Shown: positions 54,127 to 63,826, numbered from the stretch's first letter. The stretch: 64,000 bases of DNA from Parasphingorhabdus flavimaris (GCF_013371215.1 NZ_JABWMH010000002.1:248001-312000); one strand, 5' to 3'. The notes: generated by a model from the letters alone, not told the origin. A program made the numbers and translations.

Positions 54127-55433
54127 GCAAATATATATTCAATCTGCCTGATATTGGCGAAGGTATTGCCGAAGCGGAAATCGTCAAATGGCATGTCGGG
54201 GTCGGCGATGTCGTGGCCGAGGATGACCAGATTGCCGATGTCATGACCGACAAGGCGACGGTCGAGATGGAAGCCCCGGTTTCGGGCAAGATCGTTGGTC
54301 TCGCCGGTGAGGAAGGCGACATTGTCGCGATCGGTTCGATGCTGGTCGAGATCGAAGTCGACGGTGATGTTGACGTCGAGGAAATGGAAGAGTTGGAAGC
54401 ATCCAGCACGGATGCCGACACGGCCGCGGATGATGTCTTGCCGCCAGAGGAAGTTATTGAAAACAAAGAGGATAGTGCGGATACTTCGACGGACTCATCT
54501 CTTATGAAAGAGTCTGAAGTTTCGTCTGTAAAGGCACCCGAAACTGACGTCACTGCCGCACCAACCAATCAGCCAAAGCCACTCGCGACACCCGCCGTTC
54601 GCAAGCGGGCGGCCGATCTCGGGGTCGACCTCAGCCAGGTAAAGGCGCAGGGCGAGCATATCCGTCACAGCGACCTCGACGCCTATCTGAACTATGGTTC
54701 GGGGCAGGGATATCGCCCGGCAGGAACCGTGCAAAAACGTGACGATGAAGTGATAAAAGTTATCGGAATGCGCCGCAAAATTGCACAGAATATGGCAGAA
54801 TCGAAGCGGAATATTCCGCATTTTTCCTATGTCGACGAAATCGACATGACCGAGTTGGAAGATATGCGAGCCGATCTGAACGCCAATCGCGGTGACCGTC
54901 CGAAGCTGACGATGCTGCCTTTGATGATCGTGGCGATCTGCAAATCGCTGCCGCAATTTCCGATGCTCAACGCGACCTATGATGATGAAGCCGGCTTTGT
55001 CACGCGGCATGGATCGGTGCATCTGGGCATGGCAACGCAAACCGACCAGGGACTCATGGTGCCGGTGCTGCGCGATGCGCAGGATCTCAATGTCTGGCAA
55101 CTGGCTTCGGAGATCGCCCGCCTCGCCGCCGCAGCGCGCGATGGCAGTGCGACTGCAAAGGAGTTGTCGGGTTCTACACTGACCCTAACGTCGCTCGGTC
55201 CGTTGGGCGGTATCGCCACAACGCCGGTGATCAACCGTCCCGAAGTCGCGATTATCGGACCGAACAAGATTGTCGAACGCCCGATGATCATCGACGGCGA
55301 GATCGAGGCGCGCAAGCTGATGAACCTGTCGATTTCCTGCGATCACCGTGTGGTCGATGGTTATGACGCCGCCAGCTATGTGCAGGCGCTCAAGCATTTT
55401 CTGGAAACGCCGGTGCTGCTGTTCGCTGATTGA
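54123..55433 (+). CDS. bkdB: Branched-chain 2-oxoacid dehydrogenase E2 (lipoamide acyltransferase)
   Basis: A 436-residue dihydrolipoamide acyltransferase. The lipoyl domain (residues about 3-78) has the modified Lys44 in MTDKATVEME. An acidic Asp/Glu/Ser linker follows, then the E1/E3-binding domain at about 157-191 (ATPAVRKRAADLGVDLSQV) and the catalytic domain ending SCDHRVVDGYDAASYV with His and Asp. The start at 54123 overlaps the E1 beta stop. No E3 (lpd) lies in the window; E3 is usually shared with other complexes. An inverted-repeat element follows about 13 nt after the stop. Confidence 0.93.
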   Translation: MSKYIFNLPDIGEGIAEAEIVKWHVGVGDVVAEDDQIADVMTDKATVEMEAPVSGKIVGLAGEEGDIVAIGSMLVEIEVDGDVDVEEMEELEASSTDADTAADDVLPPEEVIENKEDSADTSTDSSLMKESEVSSVKAPETDVTAAPTNQPKPLATPAVRKRAADLGVDLSQVKAQGEHIRHSDLDAYLNYGSGQGYRPAGTVQKRDDEVIKVIGMRRKIAQNMAESKRNIPHFSYVDEIDMTELEDMRADLNANRGDRPKLTMLPLMIVAICKSLPQFPMLNATYDDEAGFVTRHGSVHLGMATQTDQGLMVPVLRDAQDLNVWQLASEIARLAAAARDGSATAKELSGSTLTLTSLGPLGGIATTPVINRPEVAIIGPNKIVERPMIIDGEIEARKLMNLSISCDHRVVDGYDAASYVQALKHFLETPVLLFAD

Positions 55434-55445
55434 GGCGGGCAATAT

Positions 55446-55605
55446 TTCTCCCGTGAGGGAGAAGGATGCAGAGCCTTATGAGCGAAGCGAATTAGGCGGC
55501 GTTGGATGAGGGTGCTCTGCCCTCTGAAGCGCAGAACGCCCTCATCCAGCTGCGACTAGGCAAACAAGCTGCCAAGTCTTCGCATCCTTCTCCCTCACGG
55601 GAGAA
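55446..55605. repeat. 160-bp inverted-repeat element (MITE/REP-like)
   Basis: Perfect 24-bp terminal inverted repeats: 55446-55469 and 55582-55605. A second, inner inverted repeat (TGGATGAGGG at 55503-55512 against CCCTCATCCA at 55539-55548) makes a nested cruciform. The element holds no gene and lies in the gap between the convergent bkdB and the large outer-membrane gene. Size and structure suggest a short palindromic mobile element or repeat; the hairpin may also work as a terminator. Confidence 0.75.
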
Positions 55606-55628
55606 GGGGGGCGGAACACCTTAGGCCC

Positions 55629-58600
55629 TTATAGCCCCAGACTTCCGAGCGTTTCCTGATCGAATTTCAGGCGGAAGGTGATGAACGGCCCGTCTCTTGT
55701 ATAGCGGCTTTCTTCAAAGTCGCGATCGGCAAAGCCGACGACATTATAGCCGACCGAGATATAGCCGTTCTTGAACGGGGTGATCCCGACGCTCGGTCCG
55801 CCGGAATAGGCGATGCTGTCAAAGTCATTGCCGATCCGCGCGGTGGCCTGGCCGCCGACATCGATCGTGTCGGAAAGGTCGAACTTGATATCGGCACCGA
55901 CGACATTGCTCCAGCCTTCGACATCATCCGGTCCGAAGCGATCGAAAACATAGCGGCTGCCCCAGAAGAAACCATATTCGCCCGCTTCGGTGAAGATACC
56001 GTCATCGGCATCAATAGGCGTGTAATTTACGCTCAAGCTATTGATAATACGACGGGAAGTGACATTGCCATCGACCAGCAGAGGCGCTCCGCCGATCGGG
56101 GCGGATGCACCGGCGACGGCGTTGCGGACGCGATCCTCGCGGAATTCCAGCTTTTCGAGCCACGACCACTGGCTGTCGGCCGGACGATGCGCCCAGCTGG
56201 CTTCGGCTTCGAGGACCCGTGTGCTGATTCCCGTGTTGTCTTTGGCAACAAAGACACTCGCCAGCGCGCCCACGGCGCTGCCTTCGCCAATCTGCTTGAG
56301 AGCCGCGGTGGTAAATCCATAACGTTCGGTGACGTCGCCGTCGCGATATTCGGCGCGGCCATTCCAGCTCCAGTCATCGGTGCGATAGGTGAAGCCCGCA
56401 GTCAGTGCCAAAAAGTCTTCGGTCAGTGTCGTATCATTGCCCAGAAAGCCGCCCGAAGCGACCGGCTGCTGTTCGTTGATGACATCGCCGCGATCAAATC
56501 CGCCGAGGGTTTCATTGCCGTCGAGCGAGAAATCGATCGTCCACTTGTCGTCCAGCGGAATGCTCTGGGTCAGGCCGTAAGCGGCAAAGGTGCGAGGGCC
56601 AAATTCGGTGATTTCCTGCTGGTTCATGCTGCTGACGATGCGTGCGCCATCCCACGGTGACACGTCGACGCCGATCCGGGCGGTCCGGGCATCGACATTC
56701 TCGCCGTCGGCAATCTCGTAGGTGCCGATGACCTTGATGTCCTTGGTAACCGCATAGCGCGCCGAGAAGCTGTGCCGGGCAGGGAAGTCGATGCTTTCAT
56801 CCTGGCCACCCAGGGCAAATTCGGTCTGGGCATCCAGTTCCAGCTTGCCGTCGAACAGCCGCTGGGTCGCGCCCAGCCGGACGAGCCTGGACTCGTTGAC
56901 CGTGCCGTCGGACAGCCGGTCATTGGCATAGACGATACCGGCGCGGAACGAGGTGTCCTTGGCGCGATATTCGAGCTCGGCAGTCCCGGCCCGGCGGCGA
57001 GCGCCCGATGTCAGGAAATTTTCCTGATAGCTGGTGACTGCCAGGGACAGATTCTCGCGAACCCTTAGCCGTGCGTCGATACCGAATTTCCGGGTGCCGG
57101 TCTCGGCCGCATTGAGCTGGCCCAGACCATAGCCGGTCGCCTGACGACGGACATAGGCGAGAATGTCAAATTTCGAACCGTGATGCTCTGCTTCGACCAG
57201 CCACGCGGTTGCCGCACGTCCATTTCCGTTTGCCGCGGCGGTTTTTGCTTCATTGTCGGTCACCGCGAGTTCCGCGCGGATTTCGGTTTTGAGGTCGGGG
57301 CGATAGCGGACATCGACGCCGAGCAAGTCGGTCTTGACGCTTTCATTCTCGTCATGAACCGCCGTCGCGCCGATTTTAAGCTTCTCGTCGCTGGTCTGAT
57401 AGGTGGCACGGCCGCCGACGTTGATATTGCGGTCGCCAATGCCGAGCACTTCATATTCGGCGATGATGAATTGCGGGTCGAGGCCACTGCTGCGGCTCAG
57501 GATCGGTTCGCGGAAGCGCAACGTGCCGGCCAGATAATCGATATCATAATCGATATGCCGGGTCAGCTCGCGCTGTTCGACGATCCGGTCGGAGCGGAAG
57601 CGGTCGCGGGTTTCCAGCGTGATCCGTTCGCTGTTGGCGAGGATGTCGCGGGTGGCGAGGGCATAGGGACCCGAAAGGCCATTGCCCTGGATTTCCTCGC
57701 GGCGGAAACGGTTGGGCGAATCCGCGCCAAAGGCGTTGAGATGCACCTGGTCATTTTTATATTCCGCCTTGATGCCGTTGAAGGCGCGCTGGTAACGGGC
57801 CAGTTCTGGTTCGTTGATGCCCGTTTCATAGTCGCCGAAAAGCGCGTAAAACTGCGGACGTTCCAGCTTGAGATAGAGGCGGCGTACCGAGGCTGCATCA
57901 TAGCGCTGCTCGCTACGGTCTGCGTAAACCGTATAATAGCGGCGCGGATCGATCACGCCCTGGAAGCGGGTTTCATCTTCTTCCTTGTCGCTGTCATAGG
58001 CGAGGGTCATCAGCCATTTTCCGGTCACGCGGCCCTTGGCGTAAAGCGCGATGCGCCCGTCGACGTTGAGATTGTCATCATCTTCGACGAGGTCTTCCAG
58101 CCGTTCGTCCAGCGTGTTGAAGCCGAGCGTACCGGCGGCAAAGCCGACCACGGTCCACGGGCGGTCGCCCGGATCAAGCCAGGTTTCAACGCGCTGCGAA
58201 CGTTCTACTTCGCCATCGCGGAAGGGAAAGGATATGCTCAGCGATCCGGAAGCGGTTGTCGGTGCCAGCTCGATATAGGCAATGCCATCCTCGCCCTCGA
58301 CCCGCCATACCGGCGCGCCCCGTTCGAGGCCGGCGAGCTGGTTGGCTTGCTGGGCATCGATTTCAATCGCCGGTGCATAAGGGGCCGGGACGCTGAAGTC
58401 GCCGACCATGCCGTTGCGGGCAGGCTTGCCAGCACGGTCCGTGAGCCGCACTGCGATCACCGGACGGGTTACGCCGTCGGCGATCAGGATCGAACGGTCC
58501 TTGAGCAATTCCGCGTGTAGCGGGCTGCCGGCATAGTGCACTTTCCGTTCGAGTTCCTGCACCAGCTTGCCGCTGCGATCGACAACCCGTGCGACGAAGA

Positions 58601-60791
58601 CATTGGTCCGGTCGTCGATTTCGATACCGCGCCACGTGCTGACCCGTATTTTGCCATTGGCGCTTTTCTTGGTCCCGTCAAAGGCCAGCGGGTTGACCGC
58701 TTTGCCGTTGATCGTCAATTCGACGCTCTGCCCGGCGTGATGCTTGATCGCGACGCGCAGCGCTTTGACGCGCGGGTTATGGTCCTCTTCGGGGAACAGC
58801 CATGCGATGCCGGGTTCCTGATTCGATACCCAGTCGCGGCCCGCTCCGGCGGCTTCCGGATCCGACAGGACGTCGGGTTTCTGGTAGATATTCTGCTCGC
58901 GCAACTCTCTCGGAGCAACCTTGTGGGCCCGGAAATCCGCGCGTTTCAGCGCGCCGCCGCGGCCTTCGACGAAGCGGGAAATATTGCTGCCGGCGGTCCG
59001 TGTATTTTGTCCACAATCTACCGGCGCGAGATCGGCGGGGAAGGTCGAAGGGTCGATCTGGACCACGTGCAGACCGGGGCGCCGGCCCTCGAAATGATAG
59101 CGGCCGTCGCGATCGGTGACCGTGTAGGTGCCGTCCTGCAGCATCACGCGAACACCCGCGATTCCTGCGGCTTCCCGCGGGTCGACATTGCAGCCGCCGT
59201 CGGTAATCCGGCCGATAATCGTGAATCGTTCGGAAATCCCGTCGCGTTCGATGGTCACCAGAGCGTCGATGGTCGCGCTGGATGCGCCGCGATCATCGCG
59301 GGCCGAAGCGAGGTTGAGCGCGTCTCCGGGCTGCGCATCCTGGCGCACTTCCGCGATATAGGTCAGCAATCCGCTTCCGCCAGCAAGCAGGGGCGGGACC
59401 TCGACGCTGAAATCCTGGCCATTGGGCTCGATATTGGGCGTGACCAGGTTACCATTGTAGCGGACGGTGCCGGTTTTCAGGCGCATCGCGCCGGGTAATT
59501 GATCCGAAACCGTAATCTGGCCGGTGTTTCGAAGCGGATCGGTGTTCTGCACCGTGATCCGATATTGAATGGCGTCTCCCGGAGCGGCTAGCGCAACCGA
59601 AGCCGCCTTGGTGAGCACCAGAGGCGTCCCGGGCCGGTCGAGCGGCACATCCACGCGCACCGGGGCCGGATTCTCCAGGACGATAATTCCGCCATAGGAC
59701 CCGTCGACAATGGTGAACGGAAGGCCGTCTGTCCGCCGGAAGTCGGCCAGTTGCGCGGGCGTCGCCGCTGACGGCGCGCTATAGGGCTGTGGCGGCTCGA
59801 TGAGCAGGCGGTAACGCCCCTGTCTGGCGAACGGGAAACGATAAAAGCCGTCGGTGAAGTCATAAACGTTGCCACCGCTATCGGTAACGGTTCCGCCCGA
59901 GATCACCGTGCTTGGATAGCTTGAAACGCCATCATCACCGAACACTTCTGCCGGCAGGCCGGTCGCGTCGTCGATCAGGGTCACGCGTGTACCGGAAACC
60001 GGGGCGCCGTCGCCGCTGTCGAAGGTCTCGCCGAACGGGTCCACGAGGATCCCGACATTCGCGGTACCGAGAGGGGCTCCGCCGACTTCATAGATCGTGA
60101 TGTCGACAGTGTCGCCGCGTCTGACCGACAATATGCAATCGCCCTGCACAGGGGCGGGCGGCACAGCCGCAGTATTGATCATGCCGACAAACCGCCCGCT
60201 ATCGGGCGCGGTTTCGACGATGTTGATCTGCTCCCGGTCACCGCTGGGCATCGTCAGGACGATGTCGAAATTGTCGATCGCCAGCGGATTCCGGTTCCTG
60301 CCGGGAGCAAGAATCGACATGATCAGCGGCTCGCCGGCCCTGATGCTGTCGGTCGGCATGACCGGAGCGGGATTGGGCGTGCCGGAGAATACGCCGCCGA
60401 GCTCGACCATGACATTGCCGCCTGAACCACGGCACGTCGTGCCCAGGATGGGAAGCTTTTCGGCCCCTGGCGGGTCGGATAGGTGAAAAATCGTGATTTC
60501 GGGCGGTATATCGGGCGGCGGAACAACCTGGATATCGATCCGGTTGGACGGTTTCCGCAGCCTCTGGCCACCAATATCCCATTCTGCCTGGGCAATATTG
60601 GTGATCAGCGGAAGATTATGGGTTTGCGGCTGTTCCTCGGCAAACTCGGGTTGCGCGAGTGCCATAGAGGCAGGCGCGGTTAATGCGCTTGCAGCAAATG
60701 CCAGGCCGATTGGCCTAAGAAAGTTGGGGAGCAGACCCACAGAAAATGACAAAAAGCGGCGGCAAACCGGCAAATATCGCCGGTTTGCCAA
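55629..60791 (-). CDS. Very large DUF11-type protein with probable C-terminal outer-membrane beta-barrel
   Basis: A 1720-residue protein with a signal peptide (PIGLAFAASALTAPA). The N-terminal half has immunoglobulin-like repeats of the DUF11/conserved repeat domain kind (AAPGDAIQYRITVQNTDPL, NTGQITVSDQLPGAM) and an SdrD B-like segment (IIGRITDGG..., GVRVMLQDGTYTVTDRDGRYHF). A long middle part follows, and from about residue 870 to the end there is an alternating aromatic/charged pattern typical of outer-membrane beta-strands (FKLEL, RFRLKFDQET). It ends in Leu rather than Phe, which is atypical for a BAM-inserted barrel. It is the fourth gene of an operon with three smaller DUF11-type genes. 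It may anchor or export them; this is inference. No enzyme motif was seen. Confidence 0.7.
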   Translation of the reverse strand: MANRRYLPVCRRFLSFSVGLLPNFLRPIGLAFAASALTAPASMALAQPEFAEEQPQTHNLPLITNIAQAEWDIGGQRLRKPSNRIDIQVVPPPDIPPEITIFHLSDPPGAEKLPILGTTCRGSGGNVMVELGGVFSGTPNPAPVMPTDSIRAGEPLIMSILAPGRNRNPLAIDNFDIVLTMPSGDREQINIVETAPDSGRFVGMINTAAVPPAPVQGDCILSVRRGDTVDITIYEVGGAPLGTANVGILVDPFGETFDSGDGAPVSGTRVTLIDDATGLPAEVFGDDGVSSYPSTVISGGTVTDSGGNVYDFTDGFYRFPFARQGRYRLLIEPPQPYSAPSAATPAQLADFRRTDGLPFTIVDGSYGGIIVLENPAPVRVDVPLDRPGTPLVLTKAASVALAAPGDAIQYRITVQNTDPLRNTGQITVSDQLPGAMRLKTGTVRYNGNLVTPNIEPNGQDFSVEVPPLLAGGSGLLTYIAEVRQDAQPGDALNLASARDDRGASSATIDALVTIERDGISERFTIIGRITDGGCNVDPREAAGIAGVRVMLQDGTYTVTDRDGRYHFEGRRPGLHVVQIDPSTFPADLAPVDCGQNTRTAGSNISRFVEGRGGALKRADFRAHKVAPRELREQNIYQKPDVLSDPEAAGAGRDWVSNQEPGIAWLFPEEDHNPRVKALRVAIKHHAGQSVELTINGKAVNPLAFDGTKKSANGKIRVSTWRGIEIDDRTNVFVARVVDRSGKLVQELERKVHYAGSPLHAELLKDRSILIADGVTRPVIAVRLTDRAGKPARNGMVGDFSVPAPYAPAIEIDAQQANQLAGLERGAPVWRVEGEDGIAYIELAPTTASGSLSISFPFRDGEVERSQRVETWLDPGDRPWTVVGFAAGTLGFNTLDERLEDLVEDDDNLNVDGRIALYAKGRVTGKWLMTLAYDSDKEEDETRFQGVIDPRRYYTVYADRSEQRYDAASVRRLYLKLERPQFYALFGDYETGINEPELARYQRAFNGIKAEYKNDQVHLNAFGADSPNRFRREEIQGNGLSGPYALATRDILANSERITLETRDRFRSDRIVEQRELTRHIDYDIDYLAGTLRFREPILSRSSGLDPQFIIAEYEVLGIGDRNINVGGRATYQTSDEKLKIGATAVHDENESVKTDLLGVDVRYRPDLKTEIRAELAVTDNEAKTAAANGNGRAATAWLVEAEHHGSKFDILAYVRRQATGYGLGQLNAAETGTRKFGIDARLRVRENLSLAVTSYQENFLTSGARRRAGTAELEYRAKDTSFRAGIVYANDRLSDGTVNESRLVRLGATQRLFDGKLELDAQTEFALGGQDESIDFPARHSFSARYAVTKDIKVIGTYEIADGENVDARTARIGVDVSPWDGARIVSSMNQQEITEFGPRTFAAYGLTQSIPLDDKWTIDFSLDGNETLGGFDRGDVINEQQPVASGGFLGNDTTLTEDFLALTAGFTYRTDDWSWNGRAEYRDGDVTERYGFTTAALKQIGEGSAVGALASVFVAKDNTGISTRVLEAEASWAHRPADSQWSWLEKLEFREDRVRNAVAGASAPIGGAPLLVDGNVTSRRIINSLSVNYTPIDADDGIFTEAGEYGFFWGSRYVFDRFGPDDVEGWSNVVGADIKFDLSDTIDVGGQATARIGNDFDSIAYSGGPSVGITPFKNGYISVGYNVVGFADRDFEESRYTRDGPFITFRLKFDQETLGSLGL

Positions 60792-60806
60792 CAGCTTTCA
60801 AGTCCT

Positions 60807-61877
60807 CTAGTCGACCGTGACGCGGAAGATCAGGGTCTCTGTGTCGCCCGAAGCCACTGTGCCGAGATTGCCGGACACGGCTCCGCCCGATTCCGTACCG
60901 GTGCCACCGCCATCAAGATTGCAGACGGCTCCGGTTACGGTACCTTCGGTTACGACGCCAATGACCGCCGGAACAGTGGCAGGTCCTGTGACCAGCGAGC
61001 TGTAATAGGTCAGATTGGCAGGGATCGTATCCGAAATGGCAACGCTGGTTGCTGCGGCACCGCCGGAAGCGTTGGCTACGGCGATACAATATTCCACAAC
61101 CGCGCCAGGAATGGCTTTCGGATTGGTGCTTCCGTTGATCGGATCCCACAGCACGTTGCTGGTCTTGGTAACCGTAATGTCAGCGGCAGCCACTTCATAA
61201 GTGTCTGTATCACTGTGATAACCGTCGCCTGCGACATCACCGGTTGCTGTACCAGCGCCGTCGGCAAAGACGTTTTGGACAACGGCGGCATCATCCGCAT
61301 CGCCCGCGTTGTTGACAAAGGCCACGCCGGTTGTCGAATCAGCGGCCTGACCGATCAGTACAAGATCGGCAACATCGCCGGTTACAACCGTAGCCGGGAT
61401 ATTGGCGACCGCGTGAACGGTCACCGTTTCGTCTTCTGCAAGATCGTTGACGAATGTTATCAGCGTATCGCCGGCGTCATAGACCCCGTCGCCATCGTCG
61501 AGATAGTAAGTGACAGCGCCGGTGACGTTGAAATCGTCTCCGCCGAGCTGCTCGGAAGTCAGCAACACGTCGATCGTGTCATTGGTCTGGTTGCTAACCG
61601 TGTAGGTCACGGCTTGTTGTGTTGAACCCGGGGCAACGGAGGTGTTCACCGCGTCGCTTTTGGTCACAACAAGATTTACTTCCCTGTCGACGACAAATGT
61701 GTCGCTGTCGGTTTCTGCGGTCTGCGCGGTCCCCCCCACATTGAAGGCTACGCTAACGTTGTTGGTAATACTCGTGCCGGCATCGGTACCCAAATCTGCG
61801 GCAAACGCCGGGTTTACACCCAGCGCCGTCACAGAAAGGGCACTTGTAGCAACGAGAAGTTTCAGTTTACTGGTCAT
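60807..61877 (-). CDS. Secreted DUF11-type protein
   Basis: A 356-residue protein with a signal peptide (MTSKLKLLVATSALSVTALG). The mature part has two beta-rich DUF11-like units: an opening with SITNNVSVAFNVGG and VVTKSDAVNTSVAPGSTQQAVTYTVSNQTND, and a late unit VTKTSNVLWDPING, AIPGAVVEYCIAVANASG, SDTIPANLTYYSS. The late Asp-rich segment YYLDDGDGVYDAGDT looks like a calcium-binding turn. AGGAGACAG precedes the ATG. It lies 15 nt upstream of the large barrel protein gene. It is probably an extracellular structural protein. Confidence 0.75.
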   Translation of the reverse strand: MTSKLKLLVATSALSVTALGVNPAFAADLGTDAGTSITNNVSVAFNVGGTAQTAETDSDTFVVDREVNLVVTKSDAVNTSVAPGSTQQAVTYTVSNQTNDTIDVLLTSEQLGGDDFNVTGAVTYYLDDGDGVYDAGDTLITFVNDLAEDETVTVHAVANIPATVVTGDVADLVLIGQAADSTTGVAFVNNAGDADDAAVVQNVFADGAGTATGDVAGDGYHSDTDTYEVAAADITVTKTSNVLWDPINGSTNPKAIPGAVVEYCIAVANASGGAAATSVAISDTIPANLTYYSSLVTGPATVPAVIGVVTEGTVTGAVCNLDGGGTGTESGGAVSGNLGTVASGDTETLIFRVTVD

Positions 61878-61902
61878 AACTGTCTCCTGTTTACTCTTTT
61901 TT

Positions 61903-61927
61903 GGATCGCCTAACCCCGCGGCGATCC
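61903..61927 (-). promoter_or_regulatory. Intercistronic hairpin
   Basis: Perfect 8-bp stem GGATCGCC / GGCGATCC with a 9-nt loop in the 64-nt gap between the second and third DUF11-type genes. No T-run follows in the direction of transcription, so processing or stability control is more likely than termination. Confidence 0.55.
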
Positions 61928-61941
61928 GGTACGGTTTTTGG

Positions 61942-62406
61942 TCACTTCACAGTGCCACGAAAAACCAATTTCCCCTCCGATCCTGCCGAAAGGGAGCGAC
62001 TGAATTTCCATTTTACATGAGTCACATCGGTCATGAGCGCGGGGCGGACTTCGCCATTCGCGCTCGGGTAGGTAAGGACCGATAGCGGCCCCCATGTTTT
62101 GCCTCCGTCAACGGAGACAATTTCGGTGCCATCGGACGTTCCATTGAACGCCACCGCCTTTGGAAGCGGGTTGGTGACAGAGAAATCCGATGCCGGCGCG
62201 CTGCCGACATTCTTATATTTGACGACGAATACGAGATTGTCGCCGGGAATGACTGTTTTTGGCTGCTCGAGAACCACAGCGGTGGTGCCGTTGGGCTTTG
62301 CCACCTTGCGTTCGATGAACACGTCACTCGACAGGCTGACATTATTGGCCGCCATGGCGGTGCCCGGCAGCAGAAGCGTCATTGCGACAAAAAGTCTTTT
62401 CAACAT
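61942..62406 (-). CDS. Small secreted DUF11-like protein
   Basis: A 154-residue protein with a signal peptide (MLKRLFVAMTLLLPGTAMA). A single beta-sandwich-like unit follows: SLSSDVFIERKVAKPNGTT, VIPGDNLVFVVKYKNVGSAPASDFSVTNPLPKAVAF, and a C-terminal VKWKFSRSLSAGSEGKLVFRGTVK. The VTNPLP and NVGSAPA segments are the usual DUF11 signature. It is the second gene of the operon, 22 nt after the first. It could be a pilot or subunit of the larger assembly (inference). Confidence 0.72.
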   Translation of the reverse strand: MLKRLFVAMTLLLPGTAMAANNVSLSSDVFIERKVAKPNGTTAVVLEQPKTVIPGDNLVFVVKYKNVGSAPASDFSVTNPLPKAVAFNGTSDGTEIVSVDGGKTWGPLSVLTYPSANGEVRPALMTDVTHVKWKFSRSLSAGSEGKLVFRGTVK

Positions 62407-62428
62407 GGTCTGGTCCCCCCGTTAATGT

Positions 62429-63469
62429 TCAGTCGATGATTACTTGAAATGTGATGGTGCGCGTCTGTCCGCCCGGAACCGTGCCCAGGGCCACGGCGAT
62501 CGCGCTGCCATCGAAAGAGCCGGCGTCGGCGTCGCCCGCATTATCGGTCTGCGCGGCGCCCTCGAGGGTGATGCTCTCGGCAATATATGTGGTGTCGGCC
62601 GGGATATCGTCGGAGATCGCCAGATTGGTCATGCTGCCGCTGCCGGCAACGGTTGTGACGAGCTGGTATGAAATGACCGAACCCGGTACCGCGGTCGTTC
62701 CGCCGAACGGATCGAGGATGGTTGCGCTTTTTACCAGGGTGACTTCTGCGGACTGTATCACGAAGAAACCGCTGTCTTCATCGCTGGCCCCGGTTGAACC
62801 GACCACCGCATCGCCGCCGCCGTCGCCTTGCCCTGCGAATATGTCGCCGGGGGTGCCGCTGCCGGTATTGGCTACCGCAGAAAGTTCGATTTCGGCGCGA
62901 TCACCGTCGCTGGCGGCGGCCGGAATAGTGGAAAGGATGAAGACGGTGACGCTTTCATCAGGTGCCAGCACCGGATCATTGGTGCCCGGCGTATATATCG
63001 TGTCGACGCCCGGATCGTAAATGCCGTTGCCATTGGTATCGAGAATGATCTGTTCGAATGTCGTATCAAATTCGTCGCCGGGCTTTGTCGTATCCGCAGA
63101 CAGGGTGAAAGCCTCGGAACCGTTGCCGGTGTTGGTGACCTGATAGGTTGTGACCTGTGCGGTGGCTCCCGGTGACGTCGCGACGTCGCCAGGATCGCTG
63201 GACACGACCGTGACATCGAGCAATTCGTCGACCTTGATCGTGACGGTGTTCGAATCGATCGTGACTGGAGGGTCGCCGGGAGGCCCGTCATACGTGGCTT
63301 GCGCGACGTTGATGATATCCGTGCCGGCAACCGTGCCCGCCGCAAGGGCAGATGTTGACGTCATGAAGAGAGCTGCAGCGCCTAGCGCCATCGACCAGCG
63401 TCGGCCGATGGAGATGGCCGCAAGTGGACGCGGTGCATGTTCGCAAGTCTGTGTTTCTGGACTGTTCAT
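62429..63469 (-). CDS. Secreted DUF11-type protein, first gene of the operon
   Basis: A 346-residue protein. A long N region precedes a signal-type hydrophobic stretch (MALGAAALFMTSTSALAAG), so translation may start at Met27 (63391) instead of 63469; neither start has a clear ribosome-binding site. The mature part opens with TDIINVAQATYDGPPGDPP, a unit shared with the other operon products, and ends with a second unit (VTLVKSATILDPFGG, VPGSVISYQLVTTVAGSG, SDDIPADTTYIAES). DTNGNGIYDPGVD is a possible calcium-binding turn. Confidence 0.75.
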   Translation of the reverse strand: MNSPETQTCEHAPRPLAAISIGRRWSMALGAAALFMTSTSALAAGTVAGTDIINVAQATYDGPPGDPPVTIDSNTVTIKVDELLDVTVVSSDPGDVATSPGATAQVTTYQVTNTGNGSEAFTLSADTTKPGDEFDTTFEQIILDTNGNGIYDPGVDTIYTPGTNDPVLAPDESVTVFILSTIPAAASDGDRAEIELSAVANTGSGTPGDIFAGQGDGGGDAVVGSTGASDEDSGFFVIQSAEVTLVKSATILDPFGGTTAVPGSVISYQLVTTVAGSGSMTNLAISDDIPADTTYIAESITLEGAAQTDNAGDADAGSFDGSAIAVALGTVPGGQTRTITFQVIID

Positions 63470-63826
63470 GCGATGTATATGACGAATAAAGGAAAATATT
63501 TCGTAAACGGGCGCACAATGACGTCATGCCTTTTTCACCGTCAAAAACCGCACATATCAGCCAAAAATTTTGGTTAATTAAGAAGTCGTTTCGTGGGATT
63601 AAACCACTTGTTAAGCGTAATATCGTGTAACAAGCTGCTATCGTCGGCAGATCGGTCGTGGCTTGCCAACGGGCCGGCCGGCTGCAGGCGTCATGGCAGA
63701 AGTGCGTCAAAAGCGATGGCAAATCGTGCGATGATGATAATAATCTGAATTATTCGAAAGAGTGTTGTTGACAGGGATGCAGCGCTCTTATACTTGCGCT
63801 GCTCCACCGCCTATAGAGGCACATAA
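63470..63826. other. Divergent intergenic region between the DUF11 operon and tRNA-Asp
   Basis: About 355 bp. It should hold the operon promoter (minus strand, AT-rich near 63540-63640) and holds the tRNA promoter at 63768-63794. A minus-strand frame that runs into the first operon gene is in another frame and has no support. Confidence 0.4.
63768..63794 (+). promoter_or_regulatory. Promoter for tRNA-Asp
   Basis: TTGACA (perfect -35) and TATACT with a short 15-nt spacer; using the overlapping TTGTTG as -35 gives 18 nt. It ends 32 nt before the tRNA. Confidence 0.55.

Noticed and set aside
57180-58520. Plus-strand 446-codon frame inside the large DUF11-type gene
   Set aside because: Antisense shadow of a gene with clear secretion and domain features; no match to any family.
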